Shown here piece after piece: positions 1 to 8,705 of a stretch of 64,000 bases of DNA. A model generated the notes under the pieces. That model saw only the letters and a list, made by a program, of their open reading frames with translations. It had not been told where the DNA came from and did no database searches. The stretch lies in the NCBI GenBank assembly GCA_029262065.1, contig JAJDAC010000015.1:62001-126000 (forward strand), given 5' to 3'. A program made the translations under genes and the position numbers. The number at the start of each line of letters is the position of its first letter. The stretch's first letter is position 1. Source of the stretch: Candidatus Krumholzibacteriota bacterium (GTDB taxonomy: Bacteria; Krumholzibacteriota; Krumholzibacteriia; JAJRXK01).

Positions 1-919
1 GGGCAATGGCGGCCAGCGACAGAATCCAAACGCGCCCCGCGCCGTGGCGATCGACCTGGCTTCCCCACCAGGACGCCACGAAGAACTTGGTCACGATCAT
101 CAGGGTCAGTGCGATCGTGTATTCGATGTAGGTGAACCGAAGAGTCTCGAGCATGAAGGCGCCGTAGTAGGGCGAACTGAGGTACGCCGCGAAGTAGCAG
201 AGGAACGCGAATGCGATCAGGCGGGTTGCATGCGTGCCACGACGGCTGCCGAGGAACCGCCGCGCCTGATCGCGCCGGGCCAGGCCCGAAAACGGTGGTT
301 CTGGCGTAAGCAGAAGCAGAACGGCCGACACCATCCGAAACATCGAAGCCAGCATGAACGCAACCTGGAAGCCGGTACCGCCCACCCTGGCCCCCGCGAT
401 CGTGGGAACCGAGGGCTCCAACCCGTGCAACAGCACACCGGCGGTGATCAACCCCACCAGCGTAGCGGCGTAGATTCCCTGGTTGCGCTTGCCGAAGTAC
501 TTGCCGCGGCCCTCCAACGGAACAAGGTCACCAAACCAGGATGACCATGCGGTGCCCGCTCCCTGCCCCATCATCTGGTACACGCACGCGAGCACGATCA
601 GTAGGTCGGGTGTGGTCAGGCCCATTCGCTCAAGCAGGGCCAGGCCGGCCAACGCCAGCGACTGCAACCCCGCAGCGAAAACTACAATGTGCTTTCGCCT
701 GACGCGGTGTCGCAAGAGCGCCAACACCAACAATGGTCCGGCCCCGGCGAGCGCGAGGGGAAGAGTTACCGTGAGGCTGATCTGGATCGGTGTGGCGCCA
801 AGGCGAATGGCGTCGACGATGAAGTAGGTTTCACCCAGACCTACCATCAGGGCCCAGGCCGCACCTTCCCACAGCGACAGCCGCATGGCACGGCCACTTC
901 GAACTGGATCTATGTTCAT
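1..919 (-). CDS. MFS-type transporter, C-terminus cut by window edge
   Basis: Reading the minus strand from an ATG at 919 gives an open frame to the left edge (about 306 residues seen) that starts MNIDPVRSGRAMRLSLWEG. It is rich in hydrophobic segments separated by short basic loops such as LLRHRVRRKH, and a G-R-G-K-Y-F-G-K-R-N loop resembles the conserved loop 2-3 region of major facilitator transporters. I infer an inner-membrane major facilitator permease; the substrate cannot be told. It begins 40 bp after the stop of the PGM1-like ligase on the same strand, so the two probably share a transcript and the transporter may export the ligase product. The start and stop are not both in the window, so the full length is unknown. 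Confidence 0.75.
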   Translation of the reverse strand, partial: MNIDPVRSGRAMRLSLWEGAAWALMVGLGETYFIVDAIRLGATPIQISLTVTLPLALAGAGPLLVLALLRHRVRRKHIVVFAAGLQSLALAGLALLERMGLTTPDLLIVLACVYQMMGQGAGTAWSSWFGDLVPLEGRGKYFGKRNQGIYAATLVGLITAGVLLHGLEPSVPTIAGARVGGTGFQVAFMLASMFRMVSAVLLLLTPEPPFSGLARRDQARRFLGSRRGTHATRLIAFAFLCYFAAYLSSPYYGAFMLETLRFTYIEYTIALTLMIVTKFFVASWWGSQVDRHGAGRVWILSLAAIA

Positions 920-958
920 GTTTGGTGGAATCCAGCGCTCACCAAGTGAGCGTCCGAA

Positions 959-2551
959 TCACTCCATCTGGGGAAGTCGTTCGTGGAACGGATCCTCGAG
1001 CCGGCCCCGGTGCGAACCGGTGGCCCCGGTTTCTTCGTCGAGTATCCGCACGGTCCATTCGTAGAGTTGTTGCGCTTGTTCGTGGCTGTCACCAATGCAG
1101 GTCACACCGATCTTCCCGAACTGGGAGAGCGCCCCGATCATATGGAACAGGACCCCGCTCTGTTGCGAAGGTCTGAAGTTCAGACCGTGGTGAGCAAGGA
1201 TGTTCAGAAGGTCCTCCGGGAGCAGCCCGCGATAGAACGGCGACACCAACGCGTCGGTGGAGAAGTAGAATTTCTCCTGCCCGCCCGGCGCCACGAACAG
1301 GCCGGTCTTTTCATCCAGAGTGCCAGACGTGAGAAACTCCAACGCCTGGAACGGATGCGTCGTGCCTCCCATGCGCAGATTGATCTCGATGGCGGCGACT
1401 TCCCACTGCCCCTCCGATTGCCACGCCAGGAAATCCACCGAGAAGCGGCCGAGCACTCCGCGTTGGGCCAGAACGTCGGCCACCTTGCGCGCCTGCTCGC
1501 TGATCAACATCCGGTAGGAATCCGACGCCGGAAACTGACATCCCACGTAGGCCTGGTTGTGCGGTCCACCGAGCACCTGCTCATGCGTGGAAATGAGCGA
1601 CGGGTGGCCGTCGGGCCGAATGCGCATCTGTACGCTGGGCGCGGTCATGTTGGAGCCGGTGACCAGTTCCTCTACCACTCCACCGGCCGCGGCGAACTTC
1701 CGAAAGAACGTTGCAGTGCTCTCTTCCTCGGCGTTGAAGCTCAGTTGCTCAAGGGCCGCATCGATGGCCTGTGCGCGGTCCTTCGAACCAACCTGTTCCG
1801 GCGGAAACTGAAGCTGGGCGTTGCCTTCGCCCGAGAAGCTGTGGTTCAGCTTGACCACGGCCGCGCGCAGCCCGGGTCGGTTCTTTTCCAGATCGACCAA
1901 CGCTTCCACGCACTCTTTTCGTGTCCGCAACCCCTGGGCTCCCAGCGCGTGCGGCACGCCGGCCGCCACGAATGCCTCGCGGCTTCCCGTCTTCGTTCCC
2001 AGATCGACCAACTCGGGATCCAGGCCGTTCAACGGAATGCCCAGCTCCAATGCGAGGCGTCGTTCGAGGCCCGTGGAGTTGAAGCTGGTGAGGTAGGCGC
2101 GCCGGCGGTTGCCGATCCAGGCCCGCATGCGAGCGATGGCCCGGGGTCGATCCAGGATCTTCTGCGTCAGCGGAATGGGGCTGCTGTCCATCATGGAGAG
2201 AATTCCCAACCGATTTCGCGCGTGGCCCGAGGGCACCCCCACCAGAAGATGAAGATAGTAGTCGATGATCTCGGGGTGAATCGGCTGCGAGGTAACGTAG
2301 AGGACGCGCGCGCCAGGATTGCGCAACCTCATGAGCACGAAGAGAAGTCGCTCTTCGTAGAACGAGATTCCCGAGATCTTGGCCAGCTCCTCTGGGTCGA
2401 AACTCAGAGAAGGAACCACCACCGAAGTGTGCTCGAAGGATCGCTCAGAAACGGTCTTCTGCCAGAGAGGAAGAAGACGCGCCTGGAGCCGGGCAAACGC
2501 CGCCCGCTCCTCGTCGCTCGCGGTGGCGGGCAATTCGTTCGTCGGTGTCAT
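959..2551 (-). CDS. ATP-grasp peptide ligase, PGM1-related
   Basis: A 530-residue soluble protein. The C-terminal half has ATP-grasp features: a lysine-containing strand VVKLNHSFSGEGNA, then FSVDFLAW and the metal-binding strand AIEINLRMGGTTHPF near residue 388, which is typical of the PGM1 (pheganomycin peptide ligase) related family. The N-terminal region VLYVTSQPIHPEIIDYYLHLL is the pre-ATP-grasp segment of that family. Members couple an amino acid or peptide carboxylate to an amine using ATP. Ligase fold and family are recognition from motifs; the substrates are unknown. The gene is the first of a two-gene minus-strand unit with the MFS transporter, and it diverges from the gene at 2677. 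Confidence 0.72.
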   Translation of the reverse strand: MTPTNELPATASDEERAAFARLQARLLPLWQKTVSERSFEHTSVVVPSLSFDPEELAKISGISFYEERLLFVLMRLRNPGARVLYVTSQPIHPEIIDYYLHLLVGVPSGHARNRLGILSMMDSSPIPLTQKILDRPRAIARMRAWIGNRRRAYLTSFNSTGLERRLALELGIPLNGLDPELVDLGTKTGSREAFVAAGVPHALGAQGLRTRKECVEALVDLEKNRPGLRAAVVKLNHSFSGEGNAQLQFPPEQVGSKDRAQAIDAALEQLSFNAEEESTATFFRKFAAAGGVVEELVTGSNMTAPSVQMRIRPDGHPSLISTHEQVLGGPHNQAYVGCQFPASDSYRMLISEQARKVADVLAQRGVLGRFSVDFLAWQSEGQWEVAAIEINLRMGGTTHPFQALEFLTSGTLDEKTGLFVAPGGQEKFYFSTDALVSPFYRGLLPEDLLNILAHHGLNFRPSQQSGVLFHMIGALSQFGKIGVTCIGDSHEQAQQLYEWTVRILDEETGATGSHRGRLEDPFHERLPQME

Positions 2552-2676
2552 CAGTGCCTTTGGGTGGAAACGTTGTACCTTGGCGGTGAGTAGATATCCG
2601 AACGAAGTCAGGCGTCAATGGTAAGGTGACCCGGTTCCTACCCGCAATCGCCACCGCAAACGGAGAAGCCAATTCC

Positions 2677-3378
2677 ATGTCAGAAGTAGCCCAGTTCGAG
2701 GTCCAGGTGCTGAACTACGAGGAAGTACACCATATTCCCGGTGACTGGACGGGCAAGGACGTCCTGGAGCTGCTGTCCATTCTTGAGGTGGATACCTCCG
2801 ATGCAGCCGGCGAGGCCGACCTGCGCGACCTGCTCTTGATGGGCCTGTCCGACATGGACTCAGACGCATCGGCCGACATCGTCCTGGAGTACGTGTTTGG
2901 CGATACCATGACCAAAGGCGTCCGCCAGAACCTCGTCCAGGACCTGGAAGACGATCGACCCTGGGAACAGTTCGCGGACCCCACCAAACAGGCCGGGGTC
3001 TTCCGCGCCGTTACCCTTCTGCAGGAAGTGTTTCCCAAGCAGTTCGGGATTCCCGACGCGGCTCGCATTCGCGTCCAGCTATCGAGCCAGGACAAAGACG
3101 GAGCGGCCGAGCTGCGAGGGGCAATGGATCCGGCGCTGTTGGTACGTTTGCTCGCCGCCGGAATGGCCGATCGCTCGATCCTCCGAAGGTTGTTTGACGA
3201 GGCGATACAAGACGGACCATTTCCCGAGGCCCAGGCCATCGTCTGGCATCTGGAATCGATCGCCGCCCCCGCCGACGCCCAGCCCAACACCACCGCCTTG
3301 GAAGTGTACTCGTCGATCCAATGGCTGGGGCCGCTCGAGGATGTGGACGCCTACCAGGCCAAAGTGGTCATCGATTGA
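2677..3378 (+). CDS. conserved-looking hypothetical acidic protein
   Basis: A 233-residue soluble protein starting MSEVAQFEVQVLNYEEVHH. The frame is open from 2626, but the ATG at 2677 has a purine-rich ribosome site (GGAGAAG) about 9 bases upstream, so I use it. The sequence is strongly acidic with D/E-rich helices (for example GLSDMDSDASADIVLEYVFG) and has no signal peptide, membrane segment or cysteine pattern. I do not recognise the family. It is divergent from the PGM1-like ligase and lies upstream of two secreted proteins on the same strand, with a 167-bp gap before the next gene. Confidence 0.7.
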   Translation: MSEVAQFEVQVLNYEEVHHIPGDWTGKDVLELLSILEVDTSDAAGEADLRDLLLMGLSDMDSDASADIVLEYVFGDTMTKGVRQNLVQDLEDDRPWEQFADPTKQAGVFRAVTLLQEVFPKQFGIPDAARIRVQLSSQDKDGAAELRGAMDPALLVRLLAAGMADRSILRRLFDEAIQDGPFPEAQAIVWHLESIAAPADAQPNTTALEVYSSIQWLGPLEDVDAYQAKVVID

Positions 3379-3545
3379 GCAAGGGGCAATTGATCGGCGG
3401 CGATCGATAGGGAACGCGTCACAGACCCAGAGTTGCCGCGACCACCTTTGTACACGAGCGCGAGGTCTGCCCCGACCGGCCCTCCCGGGCCCGAATTCCG
3501 ACGTAGGCACCCATCTCGTTCGCTCCAACACAAAGGTGCGGACCC

Positions 3546-4079
3546 ATGAATCGTTCCAAGCTCCTGATTACTGCCCTGGCCCTGCTGGTCGTGACCGGCC
3601 AGGCCAGCGCCGCCGACAAGGCCACCCCTCAAAAGGGCTCGGCCGCCAAAGAGGAAACCAGCCGGCCCCAGGCAGGGTCGGTTCTCGACGTGAACCAGGC
3701 CGAACTCGACGCCTCCCGAACCGAGGCCCTGCCCGACGGCGTGGGTCTGGCCGGACTCGCTCCCGTCCCCGAGCGGCAGGAACGCCCGATGATGCTGGAG
3801 ATCCGGGCCGTGCTCGAACACGCGAGCGAACAATCGACCCAGCTCCAACTGCAGTTCGAGACCGCGACCAACGAGACCACCGCCTTGGGTATCCAACGCG
3901 AGCTCGAGAAGCTCATGCAGGACAGCGAAATCGAGGTTCTGCAGATCCAGGCCCGCTACGCGCGGGCCCGCGGTGACAACGACATGGCCGACGGAATCGA
4001 AGCCAGCATCGCCAACATTCTCGACCCCAAGGTCCCCGTTGCGCGTACCGATCGTCCTCGCCCCAGCGACAACAACTGA
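3546..4079 (+). CDS. small secreted protein with predicted coiled coil
   Basis: 177 residues beginning MNRSKLLITALALLVVTGQASA, a clear signal peptide with an A-x-A-type cleavage site near residue 22. The mature part is hydrophilic, with a long predicted helical region (residues about 75-150: LEIRAVLEHASEQSTQLQLQ and the following heptad-like stretch) that could be a coiled coil. It ends 16 bp before the start of the large metallopeptidase gene, so the two are probably cotranscribed and it could be a periplasmic partner of that protein. No known family recognised. Confidence 0.7.
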   Translation: MNRSKLLITALALLVVTGQASAADKATPQKGSAAKEETSRPQAGSVLDVNQAELDASRTEALPDGVGLAGLAPVPERQERPMMLEIRAVLEHASEQSTQLQLQFETATNETTALGIQRELEKLMQDSEIEVLQIQARYARARGDNDMADGIEASIANILDPKVPVARTDRPRPSDNN

Positions 4080-4095
4080 TTCGGAGGGCAACACC

Positions 4096-7000
4096 ATGCA
4101 AACCAAACACAGCCTCCCGCATCTTCTTCCGCTGATGTTGACCACGCTGGTGGTCCTGACACTGGCAATGACGCTGAGCGCAAGTCGCACCTGGGCCACG
4201 GTGGGCCCGCCCGTCCAAGCCCAACTGGTTTCGCCGCCGCAGGCGGCCAAGAGCGGCAGCGTCATCCAGCACTCGATCGAGATCCAGGTCGGCCGCACGG
4301 TCGAGCTGGCCAACGTTGCCCTCGAGGGCAAGGGATGGAGCATTCTGCAAAGCAACGCTCCCGACCTCATCACAATGTCGCCGGGACAAACGCTGCGCCT
4401 GGATTTCACCGCGATTCCTACGAATCCCAGTGAACCGCTGGGCCTCTACTATCAGGCGGATGGTCGCGGCTTCACGACCTACTTCGACTTCTCACCCCGT
4501 GCCTACGAAAAGACCCTGGGCCCGTTGCAGGCGCGCCAGCGCAGTGCGGTACCCAGCCCCAGCGCTTCGCCCGAACCGCGGCCGAGACCTGACGCGCGCG
4601 ACACGAGCATGACGCCGGGTCACGACGAAGAAAACAAGCCCGATCACGATCTGGCGGCCGATCCCAAGCGCGGATCCTGGAACATCCGCGTGCGCGGAAG
4701 TTTCGGCTACAACCGTTCCGATGGTCCATTCATCGGCGGCGACGGCGTGGTCGTGAAGATCTACGACGAAGACGGTGTGATCGACGAGCACCTGACGACC
4801 GTGGTCACCGATTGGCAGGGAAACTTCGACACCACGTTTCTCTGGAACCCGTGCGATATCTTCTGCGACGGCACCCCCGATCTACGCGTGGTGTTTGAGC
4901 TGAACAACAGCGTGACCACCGTGAAGACCACCGGTGGCTCGACCTACGCGTGGCAGACCGGCGAGTGGAGCGATTACACCGGCACCGACCTGGACATCGG
5001 AACCTGGTTTCCGGGCGACGCGGCCGATGATCCGGCGGTGCACATCCTGACCGACGTGGTGCGCACCTGGCGATGGATGTTGGGTCAGGGCTACGACAAC
5101 CCCCACGTCGACTCCGTGTGGCCCAACGGTCCCAAGGGAGCATGGTACAACGGATCCATCAACGTGGGCGTGGATCGCGAGTGGCGCGAAGACACGCACG
5201 CGCACGAGTACGGTCACCACTTCGTGCAGAACTTCGCCACCGCGACGTCGCCGAGCTACTGCAACGGTCTGTGCGACACGCCTCCCGATTGCGGTCACTG
5301 CATCTGGTGTCAGGAAACCAACACCGATGCCTTCGCCGAAGGCATGCCCAACTGGCTGGCTGACATCGTCACCCGCTCGTTCGCCGGCAGCTTCGGCCTG
5401 GCCGCACAATTCACGCGCAGTCAGGAGAGCCTGTTCACCTGCGGCGCTACCGGAGCCCTCGACGATCCGCTGATTACCGAAGGATTCCTGGGCGCTCTCC
5501 TGCGCGACATCGAAGATGCCGGCCAGGACAATCACCCCTCCTTCCCCGGCGTGACCGACGCGCTGGCGTTGGGTTCGGACGAGATCCTCACGGTGATCGA
5601 TCTCGACCACCCCACCACACCCATGGAATTCCTGAATGCGTTCAAGGCCCGCTATCCGGGTTTCAAGGAACAACTCTGGGAAACGGCCGCCAACTGCGGC
5701 TACTCGATCGACAACAGCGCGCCGCTGGCCGTGACCGGTCTTACGTCGCCGAGCCACTCGACCTCGGGAGATTCACCCGATGGCACGATCGATTTCACGT
5801 GGGCCACGGCGTTCGACGACTGTTCGGGTATCGACGGCTACGGCATAACCATAAGCACCGGCGGGCCATCATTCCCCAGCGCGGTGAAGGACCTCGAAGA
5901 CGTCAACAGCTACACAACGGCGCAGCTCAGTCCGGGTACCTACTACCTGAGTATCCGCGCGCTCGACAACTCGGGTAAGTGGAGCACCACATGGGCCTGG
6001 ACGGGGCCGTACACCATTCGCGCCGCCGAGCCGGCCAATCTGGCTTTCCTCCCCACTGCGGGCTGGAGCGACCAGGTGGTGCCTCGCGGGTCCGCGGACG
6101 GCACGCCCAGCAGCGTGCCCGCACCGGTTACGCTGCCGGGCAACGTGAACAGCACCTACCTGAACATGAGCGGTATCAACGATGGCGAATCGGCCACGAC
6201 GGCCGGCATCGAGACGCGCCTGCACGTCGATGGCGTGTGGCGGTACTCGCTGTTCTGGGGCACGGTGAACGCGAGCCAGTGGATGGTCGCCAACAACTGG
6301 GGCCCTCTGAACATCCGCGGCGGACGACACACCTACGAGAAGGTGCTCGATTCCACCGAGGCCATTTCCGAAACCAACGAGCTGGACAACCGGTGGGCCA
6401 AGCAATGGGTGTGGTCGCCTCTGGGCTTGACGCCAGGAGCCGCGGTCACGCGCTCGGCACCGCCCGACGCCGACGGCGGATGGGCCAGCGCCCCCGGCGT
6501 CCTCTGGTTCAACTGTGATGGCCTGCGCACCAGCCCTTCAGGATTCTGGGATGCGGTGACCATCCGGGCCACCAACAACTCCGACAACTACGACGCACGC
6601 CTGCATGCGGCGTCCACCGGAGCCAGCGACGGGTTCGCCGGCAACGTGGGCTGGTCGACGCGGGCCGCGGGTTGTCTGGACGCGGTCATCATGAATCGCA
6701 ACCTGACCGGCGCCAGTTACGACGTGGGCGTATTGAACGCCAACAACGGAACCGGTACCTACGTTGCCACGCATCGTGAAAGCCAGCTAGTGGCCCTGGA
6801 TACGGCGCACGACGAATCGGTGGCTGCCGGCGAGATGCTCCTGCTCAGGGAGTTCTGGGTAGATACCGCGCACGTGGGCCCGTTGAGCATCACCGTGAAC
6901 ATCGATCCCGGAGACGGACCGGTGTACGCCACGTGGCTCGACGCCAGTTTCGTTACTGGAGACCTGAACGACTACTCCCAGTGGGCGGTCACCGATCCGG

Positions 7001-8553
7001 TCAGCGGTCGCGCCCGGCTCGACTTCACCGTCGCGGTCGAGGACTATCACTGCCTGGTGATCTACCGCGATCCCAAGGACGGGACGCAGCCGTTGGACGT
7101 GGTGTACGAGATCACGACCACGCCGCCGGATCTTACGTCGCACTTCCCCGCGGGTTGGCATTCTCCCCTGGTACCGCGCCCCGCACTAGACGGAACGGCC
7201 GCATCCACGCCCATGCCAACGACACTGGCGGGCAACGTGGCTTCGACCTACTTCAACGTGGCGGTGCAGAACGCCAGTCCGTCGCCGGCCACGGAACTGC
7301 CGGTCAACATCTTCGTCGATGACACCTTCGTCGGCTGGGTGGTGTGGGGTGCGTTCCCCGCCGGGGGCCAGACCACGTTCAACTGGAACCAACCGTTCAA
7401 TGTAAGAGGCGGCCGCCACACGTTGGCCCAGGTACTGGACCCCGATGACAACCAGGTGGAGATCCACGAAGACAACAACGTCTGGGGCGAGCAGTGGGTC
7501 TGGAGTCCGCTGGACGTTCCCATCGGCTCGACGGTATCCCGATCGGCACCTCCGGGTATCACGGCGGGATGGAGTCAGATCACCGCGGTCGAGCCGGTTT
7601 GGTACAACTGTGACGGACTGCGCACCAACGGAGTGACCGGTTCGCCCAACTACTGGACCGGCGTGGCGCTGATGCCCAATGCCGGTGGCGACGTGAACCT
7701 GCGTTTGCACGAGGTGGCCACGGATACCAAGACCGGCTTTGGCGTCAACCATGGAATGTCCGGTTGGGGCATCGACCAAAGCGATTTCTTCATCGTGAAT
7801 CACAACCTGGTGCTACAGCAGGAATACGATGCCGGAGTACTCGAATGGGCGGGCAACCAGGGGTACACGGCCGAGGTGACTACCGCGCCGTTCGTGGATA
7901 GCGACCCCCATGGAGTGTATGGACCGTTCGCGCTGGCCAGCTCGGAGATTCTTGACCTGCACGAGTTCTGGTTCGAACCGGGCTTCTACCGAATCCGTCT
8001 GGGCTCGCTGAACAGCGAAGAAGAGGATCAGGTGGACCTGGGTCTGTCGGTGTACGCAAACGACCAACCGTACCTTACCAAATCAAATGCGATGGCCGCG
8101 GCGTGGATGGCTGGCGACAACCAGGACGAATGGCTTTCGTTCGAGGTGTCGACCGCCGACTACTACTGCGTGGTGGTATGGAAGGCGAACACGGGCGATC
8201 TGTCGGAGACGAGCGACTACGTGCTGGACTTCAACAATCTGGTGACGGGGATCGACGACGACACGACCGCACCACGGACTACGGCCATCCGCTCGATCTA
8301 TCCCAATCCGTTCAACCCGCGATCCACCGTGGCGTTTTCCCTGGCCACCGCGGGCCATGCGTCGCTGCGCATCTACGATACGCGCGGGCGCACCGTGGCC
8401 ACGTTGGTCGATGCCAACCTGGGGGCGGGATCGCACGAGCTGGTCTGGCACGGAGTGGACGATGCCGGCTCGCCGGTGTCGAGCGGCGTGTACATGGCTC
8501 AGCTGATTACCGAATCGGGGATCAGTAGAAAGAAGATGGTAATGCTCAAGTAA
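4096..8553 (+). CDS. secreted metallopeptidase with sorting-type C-terminal domain
   Basis: 1485 residues from the ATG at 4096, which has GGAGGG 9 bases upstream and opens a signal peptide (LLPLMLTTLVVLTLAMTLSA). Residues 370-374 are HEYGH and E415 lies in a D-A-F-A-E-G motif about 45 residues later, the zinc-ligand layout of gluzincin-type metallopeptidases. A fibronectin-like segment follows, then two copies of a CARDB-like unit: each starts with a '[TF]-x-[AP]-G-W' segment, contains IRGGRHT/VRGGRHT, an E-x-N-E/E-D-N step and WVWSPL, and ends near CDGLRT. The C-terminus (SIYPNPFNPRSTVAFSL to MVMLK) is a FlgD-Ig-like sorting domain. Likely exported and surface bound or released; substrate unknown. 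A tandem repeat and a terminator follow the stop codon. Confidence 0.82.
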   Translation: MQTKHSLPHLLPLMLTTLVVLTLAMTLSASRTWATVGPPVQAQLVSPPQAAKSGSVIQHSIEIQVGRTVELANVALEGKGWSILQSNAPDLITMSPGQTLRLDFTAIPTNPSEPLGLYYQADGRGFTTYFDFSPRAYEKTLGPLQARQRSAVPSPSASPEPRPRPDARDTSMTPGHDEENKPDHDLAADPKRGSWNIRVRGSFGYNRSDGPFIGGDGVVVKIYDEDGVIDEHLTTVVTDWQGNFDTTFLWNPCDIFCDGTPDLRVVFELNNSVTTVKTTGGSTYAWQTGEWSDYTGTDLDIGTWFPGDAADDPAVHILTDVVRTWRWMLGQGYDNPHVDSVWPNGPKGAWYNGSINVGVDREWREDTHAHEYGHHFVQNFATATSPSYCNGLCDTPPDCGHCIWCQETNTDAFAEGMPNWLADIVTRSFAGSFGLAAQFTRSQESLFTCGATGALDDPLITEGFLGALLRDIEDAGQDNHPSFPGVTDALALGSDEILTVIDLDHPTTPMEFLNAFKARYPGFKEQLWETAANCGYSIDNSAPLAVTGLTSPSHSTSGDSPDGTIDFTWATAFDDCSGIDGYGITISTGGPSFPSAVKDLEDVNSYTTAQLSPGTYYLSIRALDNSGKWSTTWAWTGPYTIRAAEPANLAFLPTAGWSDQVVPRGSADGTPSSVPAPVTLPGNVNSTYLNMSGINDGESATTAGIETRLHVDGVWRYSLFWGTVNASQWMVANNWGPLNIRGGRHTYEKVLDSTEAISETNELDNRWAKQWVWSPLGLTPGAAVTRSAPPDADGGWASAPGVLWFNCDGLRTSPSGFWDAVTIRATNNSDNYDARLHAASTGASDGFAGNVGWSTRAAGCLDAVIMNRNLTGASYDVGVLNANNGTGTYVATHRESQLVALDTAHDESVAAGEMLLLREFWVDTAHVGPLSITVNIDPGDGPVYATWLDASFVTGDLNDYSQWAVTDPVSGRARLDFTVAVEDYHCLVIYRDPKDGTQPLDVVYEITTTPPDLTSHFPAGWHSPLVPRPALDGTAASTPMPTTLAGNVASTYFNVAVQNASPSPATELPVNIFVDDTFVGWVVWGAFPAGGQTTFNWNQPFNVRGGRHTLAQVLDPDDNQVEIHEDNNVWGEQWVWSPLDVPIGSTVSRSAPPGITAGWSQITAVEPVWYNCDGLRTNGVTGSPNYWTGVALMPNAGGDVNLRLHEVATDTKTGFGVNHGMSGWGIDQSDFFIVNHNLVLQQEYDAGVLEWAGNQGYTAEVTTAPFVDSDPHGVYGPFALASSEILDLHEFWFEPGFYRIRLGSLNSEEEDQVDLGLSVYANDQPYLTKSNAMAAAWMAGDNQDEWLSFEVSTADYYCVVVWKANTGDLSETSDYVLDFNNLVTGIDDDTTAPRTTAIRSIYPNPFNPRSTVAFSLATAGHASLRIYDTRGRTVATLVDANLGAGSHELVWHGVDDAGSPVSSGVYMAQLITESGISRKKMVMLK

Positions 8554-8658
8554 GCCGAGCCAGAAACGACGTCGAGCATCTCAAAGTTCCGGCGCAGGCT
8601 TTCTTGAGCCGAGCCAGAAACGACGTCGAGCATCTCAAAGTTCCGGCGCAGGCTTTCT
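8553..8658 (+). repeat. tandem direct repeat, two copies, period 54 bp
   Basis: Immediately after the TAA of the metallopeptidase gene, a 52-base stretch (8553-8604, from AGCCGAGCCAG to GGCTTTCT) is repeated without change at 8607-8658. The copies are separated by 'TG', giving a 54-bp period (18 codons). It lies between the stop codon and the terminator hairpin. Exact identity suggests a recent duplication. It shows no CRISPR-like spacer arrangement. Confidence 0.95.
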
Positions 8659-8661
8659 GAA

Positions 8662-8694
8662 CGGCCGGCCCCACAAGGGCCGGCCGCTTTCTTT
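8662..8694 (+). terminator. Rho-independent terminator
   Basis: A perfect 10-bp stem, CGGCCGGCCC (8662-8671) and GGGCCGGCCG (8677-8686), has a 5-base loop and is followed by the T-rich run CTTTCTTT. It ends the transcript of the metallopeptidase gene at 4096-8553 and also separates it from the convergent gene at 8706. Confidence 0.85.
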
Positions 8695-8705
8695 ACACGC
8701 CCCGT

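Noticed and set aside
983-2593. 536-residue open frame on the plus strand
   Set aside because: It mirrors the PGM1-like ligase on the other strand; the product is rich in R, H, G and Q without domain features, as expected for an antisense frame of a GC-rich gene.
3351-4409. 352-codon minus-strand frame across the 3546 and 4096 genes
   Set aside because: It overlaps two well-supported plus-strand genes and has no recognisable domain or ribosome site.
8553-8658. CRISPR-like repeat
   Set aside because: Only two copies, with a 2-base gap instead of spacers, and no cas gene anywhere in the window.
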